From the NCBI GenBank assembly GCA_947625885.1, contig CANQQA010000002.1, forward strand, positions 1-64,000: a DNA stretch of 64,000 nucleotides, in the 5' to 3' direction. Below, one piece after another: positions 46,442 to 56,851 of this stretch. The position numbers and the translations under genes were made by a program. Each line of letters begins with the position of its first letter. The first letter of the stretch is position 1. The notes below the pieces were generated by a model. The model did not search any database, was not told where the DNA came from, and was given only the letters and a program-made list of their open reading frames with translations. This stretch comes from an uncultured Bacteroidales bacterium (GTDB taxonomy: Bacteria; Bacteroidota; Bacteroidia; Bacteroidales; UBA11471).

Positions 46442-48667
46442 TTATTTTCGGGTAAGCCGCAGGCTGTTCAATACGACGGAAATGGAGCTGAACGCCATGG
46501 CGGCGCTTGCCCACATGGGGGTGAGCAGCATTCCTTTGTCGGAGAACAACAGCAGTATGCCTGCGGCGATAGGTATGCAGATGATGTTGTAAATGAATGC
46601 CCAGAACAGATTTTCGTGTACGATGCGCATGGTGCGGCGCGAGAGCCGTATCGTGCGGGCGAGGAGCGACAAGTCCGACGTCATGAGCGTAATCATCGCC
46701 ACTTCCATGGCAATGTCGGAGCCATGCCCCATGGCGACGCTCACGTCGGCGCGCGCCAGCGCCTGCGAGTCGTTGATGCCGTCGCCCACCATTGCCACCG
46801 TGCGCCCTTGCTCTTGCAGGGAGCGCACGAAATCTTCTTTGTCCTGCGGCAGGGCTTCGGCGCGCAGGCGGGTGATGCCGGCGTGTACGGCGGTAGCTTG
46901 TGCCGTAAGGGTGTCGTCGCCCGTGAGCATACACACTTCGATGCCCTGTTTCTGCAACTCCCGTATGGCTGCGGCGGAATTTTCTTTTATCGGGTCGGCA
47001 ATGGATATGACGGCAAAGAGCGTGTGCGTATCGCCGTAATAGATGACGCTCCGACCTTCGCTGCGCCAGCGGGTTATTTCTTTTTCCGTATCTTCGGGCA
47101 ACTCCGATATGCCGGCAAAAGAGCGATTCCCGATGCGATAGCGTTCATCTTTATATGCCACTTCGATGCCTTTTCCGGTTACGTTGGTGAACGTGTCGAG
47201 CGGCGTTTCCGGAATGTTCCGTCCGGCAAAATGGCTGACGACCGCCTGCGCCAGCGGGTGTGCCGATTTTGCTTCGGCAGAGATGAGCAGGCTCACGAGC
47301 CTTTCCGATTCGGGGCAGAGCCAAATCATATCCGTTACGGCGGGGCTGCCTTGCGTTATCGTACCCGTTTTGTCGAGCACCACGCAATCGACTTTTCCCA
47401 TTTTCTCCAACGCTACGGCATCTTTTATCAGGATATGTTCCCGTGCGGCGCGACCTATTCCTGCCGTCAGGGCGATAGGGGTGGCGAGACCCAACGCGCA
47501 GGGACACGCCACGACCAGCACCGATAGCGCTGTCAGCGCGGCGTATGCCAGACCGCCGACACCGTTTCCGTGCGCCGGCGAAGGGTTGTACAGCAGATAC
47601 CAGCACAGGAACGTCAGTATGGCGATGCCTATCACCGTCGGCACGAAGTAGGCGCTTACGCGGTCGACGACGTGCTGCACGGGGGCTTTGCTGCCCTGTG
47701 CCTCCTGTACGCGGCGTATGATTTGCGCCAACAGCGTGCCCGAGCCTACGGCTTGCGCTTCGAGGGTGAGGGCGCCGTTTTGGTTGATGGTGCCTGCCAG
47801 CACCTTGTCGCCCGTCGTTTTTACCGCCGGTATCGGTTCGCCGTTTATCATGCTTTCATCGACATACGACGTACCGTCGGCGACGATGCCGTCGACGGGC
47901 ATTTTTTCGCCCGGACGTACGTAAAGTTTGTCGCCCGCTTTCAGCGTGGCGATATCCACTTCCTGCACCCCGTTTTCGCCTATCTTCATGGCAGTCTGCG
48001 GTTGCAGCCCTATCAGGCTTTTCAGTGCCGAAGAGGCGCGGCGACGGGTGCGTTCTTCCAAAAATTTCCCCGTAAGCACGAAGGCGACAATCATGCCCGC
48101 CGCTTCGTAATACACGTGCGCCTCGATGCCGTACTGTTCCCAATATTGCGGAAAGAGGGTGGTGAAAAGACTCAACAGAAACGACATGGCGGTGCTCATC
48201 GCCACCAGCGTGTCCATCGTGGCGGCTTTCCCCTGTCGCAAGGTTTTGTAGGCGCGGACGTAGAACGGCGCGCCCGAATAGAGCAGAATGGGCAGTGTCA
48301 GTGCGAGCAGAACCCATTTGATACCGGGCAGTGAAATAAAAAACATCGAAAGCACGATGAGCGGCAGAGCGCACGCCCACGCCACAGTGATGCGCCGGCG
48401 CAGTTTTTGGTAGCGGCGTTTGTCGGCAGCTTCGCGTTGGGCTTCGATGTGGCTGTCGGAAATCACGAGGTCATAGCCCGCAGCCTGTACGGCTGCCCGT
48501 ATGTTTTCGAGAGTTATCGTATCGGGGTCGTATTCGACGACGAGCGATTCGGCAGCAAAATTCACGGTGGCGCTCTTTACGCCTTGCAGATTTTTGACGA
48601 CCGATTCCACCGTTCCCGCACATACCGTGCAGCTCATCTCCAATACCGGTAATACGTATTTCATCAT
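46442..48667 (-). CDS. copA: Copper-translocating P-type ATPase
   Basis: N-terminal HMA (EMSCTVCAGTVESVV), CPCALGLATP, DKTGTITQG, GDGINDSQAL. Confidence 0.95.
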   Translation of the reverse strand: MMKYVLPVLEMSCTVCAGTVESVVKNLQGVKSATVNFAAESLVVEYDPDTITLENIRAAVQAAGYDLVISDSHIEAQREAADKRRYQKLRRRITVAWACALPLIVLSMFFISLPGIKWVLLALTLPILLYSGAPFYVRAYKTLRQGKAATMDTLVAMSTAMSFLLSLFTTLFPQYWEQYGIEAHVYYEAAGMIVAFVLTGKFLEERTRRRASSALKSLIGLQPQTAMKIGENGVQEVDIATLKAGDKLYVRPGEKMPVDGIVADGTSYVDESMINGEPIPAVKTTGDKVLAGTINQNGALTLEAQAVGSGTLLAQIIRRVQEAQGSKAPVQHVVDRVSAYFVPTVIGIAILTFLCWYLLYNPSPAHGNGVGGLAYAALTALSVLVVACPCALGLATPIALTAGIGRAAREHILIKDAVALEKMGKVDCVVLDKTGTITQGSPAVTDMIWLCPESERLVSLLISAEAKSAHPLAQAVVSHFAGRNIPETPLDTFTNVTGKGIEVAYKDERYRIGNRSFAGISELPEDTEKEITRWRSEGRSVIYYGDTHTLFAVISIADPIKENSAAAIRELQKQGIEVCMLTGDDTLTAQATAVHAGITRLRAEALPQDKEDFVRSLQEQGRTVAMVGDGINDSQALARADVSVAMGHGSDIAMEVAMITLMTSDLSLLARTIRLSRRTMRIVHENLFWAFIYNIICIPIAAGILLLFSDKGMLLTPMWASAAMAFSSISVVLNSLRLTRK

Positions 48668-48737
48668 GATTCCGTTTTTTTACGACAACAAAGATAAAAC
48701 AAACAAAAATGATAAAAAAGTTTGCCGGAGTAAATAA

Positions 48738-48862
48738 TAAAAAAAGCCCCCTTTTCACAAAGGAGGACATTTTTCTTACAGGGGATATATTCCTGCAAAA
48801 GATGCTCTAATAGAATGAAAAAATCTCCCTATCGGACAGGGACTGAAATTCAAATAGTTTGA
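48738..48862 (-). ncRNA. Candidate intergenic small RNA
   Basis: -7 box CAAAGATA (48866-48873), two internal hairpins (ccctgtccgataggg; caggaatatatcccctg) and a strong terminator cctccttt-gtgaa-aaaggggg + U7 (48738-48766), all on the minus strand. Confidence 0.55.
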
Positions 48863-48961
48863 TTGCAAAGATAGAAATTTTTGCAAAAACAAAAAATCAT
48901 TTTGCTAAAAAAATAGGGTGTATTAACATCTTTTAACCATTCCTTTGAATAAAAAGAATAT

Positions 48962-49636
48962 TTATTCGATTTTTTCGATAAAAAGATCGGGGAGGGTTTG
49001 CATATATTGGTAAATCGCTGCTTCTTCTTTCGGTGAATTGCATCGCAAAATGAGGTTCACCGAATATCGGGTGCTGTCGCCGATGGTCTGTTTTTCGGCT
49101 TCGTAAGAGGTGATGCGGCTTTCCTGCTGCCGTACCGTTTCGATGATTTTTTGGAGATTCTCTTTTTCTCCGGTCGAGAATTTGATACTGCAACTGTGTA
49201 TGCCGGTTTTTTTGAAGAGAATGGTGAGCAGTTCCAGACCCAGCAGGGTGAATGCGGTTGCCGCCAGCCCTACCCAATAAAGCCCGCCGCCTACTGCCAA
49301 GCCTATACCGGCGGTTGCCCACAAGCCGGCGGCGGTAGTCAATCCACGCACGAATTGCCGGTGTATGATGATGGTTCCCGCTCCGATGAAGCCGATGCCG
49401 CTGACCACCTGTGCCGCAACGCGGCTCGGGTCGAAGCGCGATTCCACGCCGGCGGTTACCGCCTCGAATCCGTATTGCGACACAATCATGAACAGCGCAC
49501 TGCCCAGCGACACCAGAAAATGCGTGCGAAATCCAGCCTCTTTGGCGCGATAGGCGCGGTCGAGTCCGATGATGGCTCCTAATACGCCGGCTATCAACAG
49601 GCGAAGTATCAATTCCCAAGTCATGTCATTATACAT
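48962..49636 (-). CDS. MgtC/SapB-family protein
   Basis: LRLLIAGVLGAIIGLDRAYRAKEAGFRTHFLVSLGSALFMIVS; GIGFIGAGTIIIHR. Confidence 0.93.
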   Translation of the reverse strand: MYNDMTWELILRLLIAGVLGAIIGLDRAYRAKEAGFRTHFLVSLGSALFMIVSQYGFEAVTAGVESRFDPSRVAAQVVSGIGFIGAGTIIIHRQFVRGLTTAAGLWATAGIGLAVGGGLYWVGLAATAFTLLGLELLTILFKKTGIHSCSIKFSTGEKENLQKIIETVRQQESRITSYEAEKQTIGDSTRYSVNLILRCNSPKEEAAIYQYMQTLPDLFIEKIE

Positions 49637-49731
49637 ATAAATACGATTCGCGTTTTATTTCCGTAAAAATACGAATTTTTTGGGAAGAACGGCTTCCCAT
49701 AAAGAAAAAAATCGCTTTTTTCAGGAAAAAG

Positions 49732-49762
49732 TTTGCATTTTCATAAAAAACAGCTACCTTTG
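49732..49762 (+). promoter_or_regulatory. Promoter of the his operon
   Basis: TTTG (49732-49735), 19 nt spacer, TACCTTTG (49755-49762). Confidence 0.75.
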
Positions 49763-49780
49763 TCCGCAGAAATATAGATT

Positions 49781-49822
49781 ATGTATTACACGCTGCGACA
49801 CCATCACCATCATGAGGTTTGA
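49781..49822 (+). CDS. hisL: His operon leader peptide MYYTLRHHHHHEV
   Basis: atg tat tac acg ctg cga cac cat cac cat cat gag gtt tga: five consecutive His codons between the his promoter and the attenuator. Confidence 0.88.
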   Translation: MYYTLRHHHHHEV

Positions 49823-49872
49823 CTCGTAAGAGGCGAAGTTGTCGTGTCGTGTGCAATAAGATAGAAATAGGA

Positions 49873-49912
49873 AACGCTTGCCTCTTTGTCGGAGGCAGGC
49901 GTTTTGTTTTTG
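49873..49912 (+). terminator. His operon attenuator terminator
   Basis: Perfect 12-bp stem aacgcttgcctc/gaggcaggcgtt, 7-nt loop, then ttgttttt; 24 nt before hisG. Confidence 0.88.
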
Positions 49913-49935
49913 AAATGCAATAAAAACGAATAAAC

Positions 49936-50787
49936 ATGTTACGAATAGCAATTCAGTCGAAAGGACGTCTCAATGAAGATTCGATGTTGCTGCTTACGGA
50001 AGCGGGCATCAAGTTATCGACGGGAAAACGCACCCTGTTGGTGCAATCGCGCAATTTCCCGATCGAAGTGCTTTTCCTGCGCGATGACGATATTCCCGAT
50101 TCGGTGGCTTCGGGAGTTGCCGACGTGGGTATCGTCGGTCGGAATGAATTTTTGGAAAAAGGCTGTCGTGCCGACATCGTGAAAAATCTCGGATTCGGCA
50201 AATGCCGCCTCTCGCTGGCGATACCGAAGGAGGTCGATTATCCGGGTCTTTCGTGGTTCAACGGCAAGAAAATCGCCACTTCCTATCCCGTGATACTGCA
50301 ACGGTTTCTGTCCGAAAACAACATATCCGCCGATATACATATTATTACCGGTTCGGTGGAGATAGCTCCGGGTATAGGGCTTGCCGACGCCATATTCGAC
50401 ATTGTCAGCTCGGGCGGCACACTGGTGAGCAACAACCTCAAAGAGGTGGAGGTCGCTGTCGATTCGGAAGCCGTGTTGATAGCCACGCCCGAACTTTCCG
50501 CCGAAAAACGGGAAATTCTTGACGAGCTGTTGTTTCGCATCGGCTCGGTGCAGGCTGCCGAAGATAAAAAGTATGTGCTGATGAACGCGCCGCGTGAAGC
50601 GGTCGATAAAATACTCGCCGTGCTGCCCGGCATAAAAAGCCCTACGGTCATGCCGTTGGCGCAGGAGGGGTGGTGTTCCATACACACCGTGCTCGACGAA
50701 AAATGTTTCTGGGAAATCATCAACAAACTGAAAGCCGCCGGTGCCGAAGGCATTTTGGCATTGAATATCGAGAAAATGGTACTTTAA
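49936..50787 (+). CDS. hisG: ATP phosphoribosyltransferase
   Basis: MLRIAIQSKGRLNEDSMLLLTEAGI; long HisG form with C-terminal domain. Confidence 0.97.
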   Translation: MLRIAIQSKGRLNEDSMLLLTEAGIKLSTGKRTLLVQSRNFPIEVLFLRDDDIPDSVASGVADVGIVGRNEFLEKGCRADIVKNLGFGKCRLSLAIPKEVDYPGLSWFNGKKIATSYPVILQRFLSENNISADIHIITGSVEIAPGIGLADAIFDIVSSGGTLVSNNLKEVEVAVDSEAVLIATPELSAEKREILDELLFRIGSVQAAEDKKYVLMNAPREAVDKILAVLPGIKSPTVMPLAQEGWCSIHTVLDEKCFWEIINKLKAAGAEGILALNIEKMVL

Positions 50788-50798
50788 TCTTTCGTTTT

Positions 50799-52082
50799 AT
50801 GGAAGTAATCAAATATCCCGACCGTAAAGAGTGGGGGCGCATTGTGGAGCGTCCGCGTCTCGACGTGCAGGAGCTTAACGATGCCGTATCTGCCGTGCTT
50901 GCCGACATACAGGTGCGTGGCGATGCCGCCGCCAAAGCGTATATCTCCCGTTTTCAAGGCGCGCAACTCGACGACATGGAGGTGTCGCCCGCCGAAATGG
51001 CGGCTGCCGAAAAGACGGTTTCTCCCGAATTGAAAAAGGCGCTGGCGGCGGCACGTGACAACATTGCGCGGTTTCATGCCTCGCAGGCATTGTCGATAAA
51101 GAAAATAGAAACATCGCCCGGCGTGTGGTGCTGGCAGAAAGCCGTACCTATCGAGCGGGTGGGTTTGTATATACCGGGCGGCACGGCGCCGCTCTTTTCC
51201 ACCGTACTCATGCTGGCGGTGCCGGCGCAGGTGGCAGGCTGTCGCGAAATTATTTTGTGTACGCCGTGTGCAGCCGACGGTACGGTGCACCCCGCCGTTC
51301 TCTATGCCGCGCAGCTTGCCGGCGTGGGGCGCATATTCAAGTTGGGCGGAGCGCAGGCAATTGCGGCGATGGCTTACGGCACGGAGACGGTGCCGGCGGT
51401 TTATAAGATTTTCGGTCCGGGCAACCAGTATGTAACGGCGGCGAAGCAGCAGGTGAGCCGGCAGGGCGTGGCGATAGATATGCCCGCAGGTCCCTCCGAA
51501 GTGGCGGTCATCGCCGATGCTTCGTCCGATTTGGCTTTTGTCGCTTCCGACTTCCTTTCGCAGGCGGAGCACGGCGCCGACAGCCAGTCGGTGCTTTTCA
51601 CGACCGACGAAACGATACTGGCTCCTTTGCAGGCGGAGATAGAGCGTCAGCTCGCCGCCCTGCCGCGTCGGGAGCTTACCGCAAAAGCGTTGGCACACAG
51701 CCGCCTCGTACTTCTGCACGATACCGACGAATTGATGGAGTTGGTCAATCGCTATGCCCCCGAACACCTGATTATACAGTGTGCCGACTATCGCGCCGTT
51801 GCCGACCGCGTGGTCAATGCCGGCTCCGTGTTTCTCGGCGCCTATACGCCCGAGAGTGCCGGCGACTATGCTTCGGGCACCAATCACACCCTGCCCACGT
51901 GCGGCTATGCGCGGGCGTACAGCGGCGTCAACCTCGACAGTTTCGTCCGCAAGATAACTTTTCAGGAAATTTCGCGCGACGGCTTGCAGGGGCTTGCTCC
52001 CGTCATCGAAACCATGGCGGCGGGCGAAGGGCTCGACGCCCACAAGAATGCCGTTACGGTAAGACTTCAAAACAAAAAGTGA
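50799..52082 (+). CDS. hisD: Histidinol dehydrogenase
   Basis: [59 protein letters not shown]. Confidence 0.97.
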   Translation: MEVIKYPDRKEWGRIVERPRLDVQELNDAVSAVLADIQVRGDAAAKAYISRFQGAQLDDMEVSPAEMAAAEKTVSPELKKALAAARDNIARFHASQALSIKKIETSPGVWCWQKAVPIERVGLYIPGGTAPLFSTVLMLAVPAQVAGCREIILCTPCAADGTVHPAVLYAAQLAGVGRIFKLGGAQAIAAMAYGTETVPAVYKIFGPGNQYVTAAKQQVSRQGVAIDMPAGPSEVAVIADASSDLAFVASDFLSQAEHGADSQSVLFTTDETILAPLQAEIERQLAALPRRELTAKALAHSRLVLLHDTDELMELVNRYAPEHLIIQCADYRAVADRVVNAGSVFLGAYTPESAGDYASGTNHTLPTCGYARAYSGVNLDSFVRKITFQEISRDGLQGLAPVIETMAAGEGLDAHKNAVTVRLQNKK

Positions 52083-52087
52083 ATCAG

Positions 52088-53125
52088 ATGAAAGCGTTAC
52101 AAAAATTGGTACGTCCCAATATATGGAATCTCACGCCGTATTCTTCGGCGCGTGATGAGTTTAAGGGGGAGGCGTCGGTGTTTCTCGATGCCAACGAGAA
52201 CCCGTACAATGCGCCGTTCAACCGCTATCCCGACCCCTTGCAGCGGGAGTTGAAAAAGAAAATCGCCCGCATCAAGGGGGTAAAACCCGACCAACTCTTT
52301 CTCGGGGTGGGCAGCGACGAGTGCATCGACGTGCTTTATCGTGCCTTTTGCGAGCCGGCGGTCGATAATGTCGTGGCTATCGACCCCACGTACGGCATGT
52401 ACAAGGTGTGCGCCGACATCAACAATGTGGAGTACCGGAAAGTGCGCCTCGATGCGGATTTCGATTTCGATGTCGAAACGCTCTTAGCGCAGGTCGACGA
52501 CCATACCAAACTGATATTCTTCTGTTCGCCGAACAATCCTTCGGGCAACCTGCTTTCGCAGGAAAAGATAAAAACGGTGTTGTCGCGTTTCGACGGCATC
52601 GTCGTGGTCGATGAGGCATATATCGACTTTGCCGCTTCCGACGGCTTTCTGCCGCTTTTGGACGCATACGCCGGTTTGGTCGTGATGCACACCTTTTCCA
52701 AAGCGTGGGGAAATGCCGCCGTGCGTCTGGGCATGGCGTTCGCCTCGCCCGAAATCATCGGCATTTTCAATAAGATAAAATATCCCTACAACATCAACCT
52801 GCTGACGCAGCAGCACATCTTTGCTTTGCTCGACCGGCAGGCGCAGGTGCGCGAGTGGGTCGCCGGTCTGACTGCCGGACGGGAAGCGCTGCGGGCGGCG
52901 TTGGAGCAGCTGCCCGTCGTCGAAAAGATTTACCGCAGCGATGCCAATTTCCTGCTGGTGCGGGTCGATGACGCGCAGCGGATTTACGACTATTTGGTGG
53001 AGAGCGGCATCGTGGTGCGCAACCGCCACCGGATAACCTTGTGCGAAAACTGCCTGCGCATCACCGTCGGCACGCCCGATGAAAACCGTATTTTGATAGA
53101 AACCTTGCAAAAATATACCCGATGA
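52088..53125 (+). CDS. hisC: Histidinol-phosphate aminotransferase
   Basis: [36 protein letters not shown]. Confidence 0.96.
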   Translation: MKALQKLVRPNIWNLTPYSSARDEFKGEASVFLDANENPYNAPFNRYPDPLQRELKKKIARIKGVKPDQLFLGVGSDECIDVLYRAFCEPAVDNVVAIDPTYGMYKVCADINNVEYRKVRLDADFDFDVETLLAQVDDHTKLIFFCSPNNPSGNLLSQEKIKTVLSRFDGIVVVDEAYIDFAASDGFLPLLDAYAGLVVMHTFSKAWGNAAVRLGMAFASPEIIGIFNKIKYPYNINLLTQQHIFALLDRQAQVREWVAGLTAGREALRAALEQLPVVEKIYRSDANFLLVRVDDAQRIYDYLVESGIVVRNRHRITLCENCLRITVGTPDENRILIETLQKYTR

Positions 53126-54258
53126 AAACGTTGAAACGCGCCCTTTTCATCGACCGTGACGGTACGCTGGTCGTAGAGCCTCCGGTCGATTATCAGCTCG
53201 ACAGCCTCGAAAAATTGCAGTTCACCCCCAAAGTTTTCCGCAATATGGCGTTCATACGGGAGAAGCTCGACTTCGAGCTGGTCATGGTTACCAATCAGGA
53301 CGGTTTGGGTACGCCCTCTTTTCCCGAAGAGACCTTTTTGCCGGCGCAGGAAAAGATGCTGCAAGCCTTTGCGGGAGAGGGCGTAACGTTCGATGCCATA
53401 CATATCGACCGTTCGCTTCCGGAGGAAAATCTGCCCACCCGCAAGCCGGGCATCGCCATGCTTGCCGGCTACCTCGACGGCAGTTACGATATGGCTGCTT
53501 CTTTTGTGGTAGGCGACCGCCTCACCGATATGCAGTTGGCGCGGAATCTCGGCTGTCGCGGCATTCTCTATGCCTCGCCCGAAGTCATGGACGATGCGGT
53601 GGCGCGAGAGGGATTGACGGACGTTTGCGTGTTGATTACCGACGATTGGGATAAAATTGCCGAATATCTTTTTGCCGGCGAGCGCCGCGCGGAGGTTCGC
53701 CGCACCACTGCCGAGACCGACATATACGTTTCGCTCGATTTGGACGGGCAGGGGAAAGGTTGCATCGCGACGGGTATCGGATTTTTCGACCACATGCTCG
53801 ACCAGATAGCCCGCCATTCGGGCATGAATCTCACCGTGCAGGCAAAAGGCGACTTACAGGTCGATGAGCACCATACGATCGAAGATACCGGCATTGCGCT
53901 CGGCGAGTGTATAGCCCGCGCCTTGGGCGACAAGCGCGGCATGGAACGGTACGGTTTCTGTCTGCCGATGGACGACTGCCGCTGCACGGTGGCACTCGAT
54001 TTCGGCGGTCGCCCGTGGTTAGTGTGGAAGGCTGCTTTTCATCGCGAAAAAATCGGCGATATGCCGACGGAAATGTTCCTTCACTTTTTCAAATCGCTCA
54101 GCGATGCCGCCCGCATGAATCTCCATATAGAGGCGGAGGGCGAAAACGAACACCACAAAATCGAAAGCATATTCAAAGCCTTTGCCCGTTCGCTCAAAAT
54201 GGCGGTGAGGCGCGATATTTTCCATTACGAACTTCCTTCCACCAAAGGCGCATTGTAG
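53122..54258 (+). CDS. hisB: Bifunctional histidinol-phosphatase/imidazoleglycerol-phosphate dehydratase
   Basis: N-terminal HAD ([14 protein letters not shown]), C-terminal IGPD ([34 protein letters not shown]). Confidence 0.97.
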   Translation: MKTLKRALFIDRDGTLVVEPPVDYQLDSLEKLQFTPKVFRNMAFIREKLDFELVMVTNQDGLGTPSFPEETFLPAQEKMLQAFAGEGVTFDAIHIDRSLPEENLPTRKPGIAMLAGYLDGSYDMAASFVVGDRLTDMQLARNLGCRGILYASPEVMDDAVAREGLTDVCVLITDDWDKIAEYLFAGERRAEVRRTTAETDIYVSLDLDGQGKGCIATGIGFFDHMLDQIARHSGMNLTVQAKGDLQVDEHHTIEDTGIALGECIARALGDKRGMERYGFCLPMDDCRCTVALDFGGRPWLVWKAAFHREKIGDMPTEMFLHFFKSLSDAARMNLHIEAEGENEHHKIESIFKAFARSLKMAVRRDIFHYELPSTKGAL

Positions 54259-54269
54259 CGGACGGACGC

Positions 54270-55487
54270 CTAAAACATGGCGGCGACGCGCTGCACGGCG
54301 GTAACGAACGCATCGACCTCTTCGCGCGTATTGTACAGGGCGAACGAGGCGCGCAATACTCCCTCCACGCCCAATCGCTGCATCAGCGGCTGGGCGCAGT
54401 GATGCCCCGACCGCAGGGCGAATCCCAATTTGTCGAGCAGCATACCCATGTCGTAAGGGTGTATGTTGCGCACGAGAAACGATATGACGCCGCTCTTTTC
54501 CGGCGCCGTGCCGAAAATGCGCAGCCCGTCGATTTCGTCGGTGAGGCGTTGCGTGGCATAGTGCAGCAGGTCGTTTTCGTGGGCGGCTATGTTTTCGATG
54601 CCGATGCGGTCGATGTAATCGAGTGCGCGGGCGAAAGCTGCCGAGCCGATGTAGTCGGGAGTGCCCGCTTCGAATTTGAACGGCAGTTCGTTGAAAGTCG
54701 TCTTTTCAAAGGAAACATGCCCTATCATTTCACCTCCGCCCTGATACGGCGGCATGGCGTCGAGCAGGCTCTCTTTTCCGTAAAGTACGCCGATGCCCGC
54801 AGGTCCGTACATTTTGTGGGCGGACAGCACGAAAAAGTCTGTATCGAGCGCTTGCACGTCGATAGGCATATGCGGCGCGCTCTGCGCTCCGTCGATGAGT
54901 ACGGACACATGGTGCGCGTGGGCGAAGCCGATAAGTTCTTTCACCGGATTTATCGTGCCCAACACGTTCGATACGTGGGTGATAGCCAGCAGTTTCGTCC
55001 GCTCGTTGAACAGCGACCGACAGGCGTCCGTGTCGAGTACGCCCCTGTCGTCGATAGGCGCGATGCGCAGGGTGATGTTCCGGTACGCTTTCAGCAGTTG
55101 CCACGGAACGATATTGGCATGATGCTCCATTTCGGAGATGATGACTTCGTCGCCGTCGTGCAGGAAAGTCATGCCGAAAGAGTGGGCGACGAGATTTATT
55201 GCCTCGGTCGTTCCGCGCGTAAAAATGATTTCGTGCGCGTGGGCGGCATTCAGAAATTGCTGTACCCGCCGGCGGGCTTGTTCGTGTCCGTCGGTGGCTT
55301 CCTGACTCAACCGATGCACACCCCGATGTACATTGGCGTTGTGTTGGGTGTACCCTTTGACAATGGCGTCGATGACGCACTGCGGTTTCTGGGTCGTCGC
55401 CGCGTTGTCGAAATAGACGAGCGGTTTTCCATATACCTCGCGGGCGAGAATGGGAAAATCTTTTCGTATGGCGTTTATGTCCGGCAT
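54270..55487 (-). CDS. sufS: Cysteine desulfurase SufS
   Basis: VYFDNAATTQKPQCVIDAI, SAHKMYGPAGIGVLYGK, RSGHHCAQPLM. Confidence 0.96.
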   Translation of the reverse strand: MPDINAIRKDFPILAREVYGKPLVYFDNAATTQKPQCVIDAIVKGYTQHNANVHRGVHRLSQEATDGHEQARRRVQQFLNAAHAHEIIFTRGTTEAINLVAHSFGMTFLHDGDEVIISEMEHHANIVPWQLLKAYRNITLRIAPIDDRGVLDTDACRSLFNERTKLLAITHVSNVLGTINPVKELIGFAHAHHVSVLIDGAQSAPHMPIDVQALDTDFFVLSAHKMYGPAGIGVLYGKESLLDAMPPYQGGGEMIGHVSFEKTTFNELPFKFEAGTPDYIGSAAFARALDYIDRIGIENIAAHENDLLHYATQRLTDEIDGLRIFGTAPEKSGVISFLVRNIHPYDMGMLLDKLGFALRSGHHCAQPLMQRLGVEGVLRASFALYNTREEVDAFVTAVQRVAAMF

Positions 55488-55499
55488 GATTTTATCGTT

Positions 55500-56840
55500 T
55501 TATTGACAGATGCGGCAGCCCGCACATTTGTCGAGCGTGCCTCTGAATCGTTTTTCCACGAGCTGGCGCAGCCGCTCTTTCAACTCCTCGATGCGCACCA
55601 TGTCGATGACGTCGTGCGTGAAAGCCACCCGCAGCAGCGTGCGGGCTTCGGCTTCGGGAATGCCGCGCGAACGCATATAAAAGAGCGCGTTGTTGTCGAG
55701 CTGCCCGACGGTAGCGCCGTGGCTGCACTTCACATCGTCGGCATAAATTTCGAGTTGCGGCTGCGTGTAGATGTGCGCCTCTTTGGTCGAGCAGAGGTTG
55801 CGGTTGGTCTGCATCGCCGAAGTCTTTTGCGCTCCCTGCCGCACCAATATGCGCCCGTTGAACACGCCCGTAGCCATATCGTCGAGTACGTATTTGAACA
55901 GTTCGTTGCTGGTGCATTGCGGAGCGCGGTGGTCGATGAACGTGTAGTTGTCGATGACCTGCCGTTTGTCGGCGACCGCCATGCCGCAGAGGCGGGTTTC
56001 CGCCCCCTCGCCGTCGAGCGACACATAATAGTTGTTGCGCGTGCAACCGTTGTGCAGCGTGATGCCGTTTACCAGCACGTTGGAGCCGGCTGCCTGATGT
56101 ATGAATGCCGACGATACCCGTCGGGTTTCGAGCGTCGATTCTTCAAGGTCGTAATAGTCGAAGACGGCATTTTCGCCGATGAATATTTCGGCGACCTGCG
56201 AAACGAGAAATTTCCCTTTGTCGAGCGTATGGTCGCAGGAGAGAAGCCGCACTTGTGCACCCGCTTCCAAAACAATCAGGAGGCGTCGCACCGCCATGAA
56301 ATCCTGTTTGCCGTGCATGATATTGACAAGCTGCAAAGGCTCCTCGATCGTCGTGTTTTGCGGTACGTACAAGAAAAATCCGTCTTGCGCCAGCGCCGTG
56401 TTGAGAGCCGTCGTGCCGTCGTCGAGCCGAGCTGCCTGTCCGTAGTGGCGGGCGACGAGGTCGGGGTGGGTGAGGGCGGCTTCGCGCAGACTGCAAGCGA
56501 TGACCCCATGCGGCAGCTGTCGGGGCTGCGGTGTCGGGCAGAGTGTGTCGCCGGCAAGAAGGAAGAGCCGGCTTTTCAGGTCGGGAACATCGCATCGGAA
56601 TATTTCCTGCGGATTGTTCACGCGATTCACCCGTGCCGCATTCACGCCGTAGTCGGGTACGAAGAATTGGGAAACGTCGGTATGCAGAAATTCCTCCCGA
56701 CTTTTGTCGGGAAGACCGTTTTGTTTCAATGCCGTCAAGGCTTCGTCGCGCAGGGCGTTCAGCACGGGCGCGGCGTGTTCGTCGAACAGGGCGCGGTTTT
56801 CCTGCAAGAGGTCGATGTATTGTCGGGCTGCGTTGTTCAT
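55500..56840 (-). CDS. sufD: Fe-S cluster assembly protein SufD
   Basis: SufBD core (HGATVGQLDNNALFYMRSRGIPEAEARTLL); start MNNAARQ at 56840. Confidence 0.95.
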   Translation of the reverse strand: MNNAARQYIDLLQENRALFDEHAAPVLNALRDEALTALKQNGLPDKSREEFLHTDVSQFFVPDYGVNAARVNRVNNPQEIFRCDVPDLKSRLFLLAGDTLCPTPQPRQLPHGVIACSLREAALTHPDLVARHYGQAARLDDGTTALNTALAQDGFFLYVPQNTTIEEPLQLVNIMHGKQDFMAVRRLLIVLEAGAQVRLLSCDHTLDKGKFLVSQVAEIFIGENAVFDYYDLEESTLETRRVSSAFIHQAAGSNVLVNGITLHNGCTRNNYYVSLDGEGAETRLCGMAVADKRQVIDNYTFIDHRAPQCTSNELFKYVLDDMATGVFNGRILVRQGAQKTSAMQTNRNLCSTKEAHIYTQPQLEIYADDVKCSHGATVGQLDNNALFYMRSRGIPEAEARTLLRVAFTHDVIDMVRIEELKERLRQLVEKRFRGTLDKCAGCRICQ

Positions 56841-56851
56841 AGCAAACAGGT

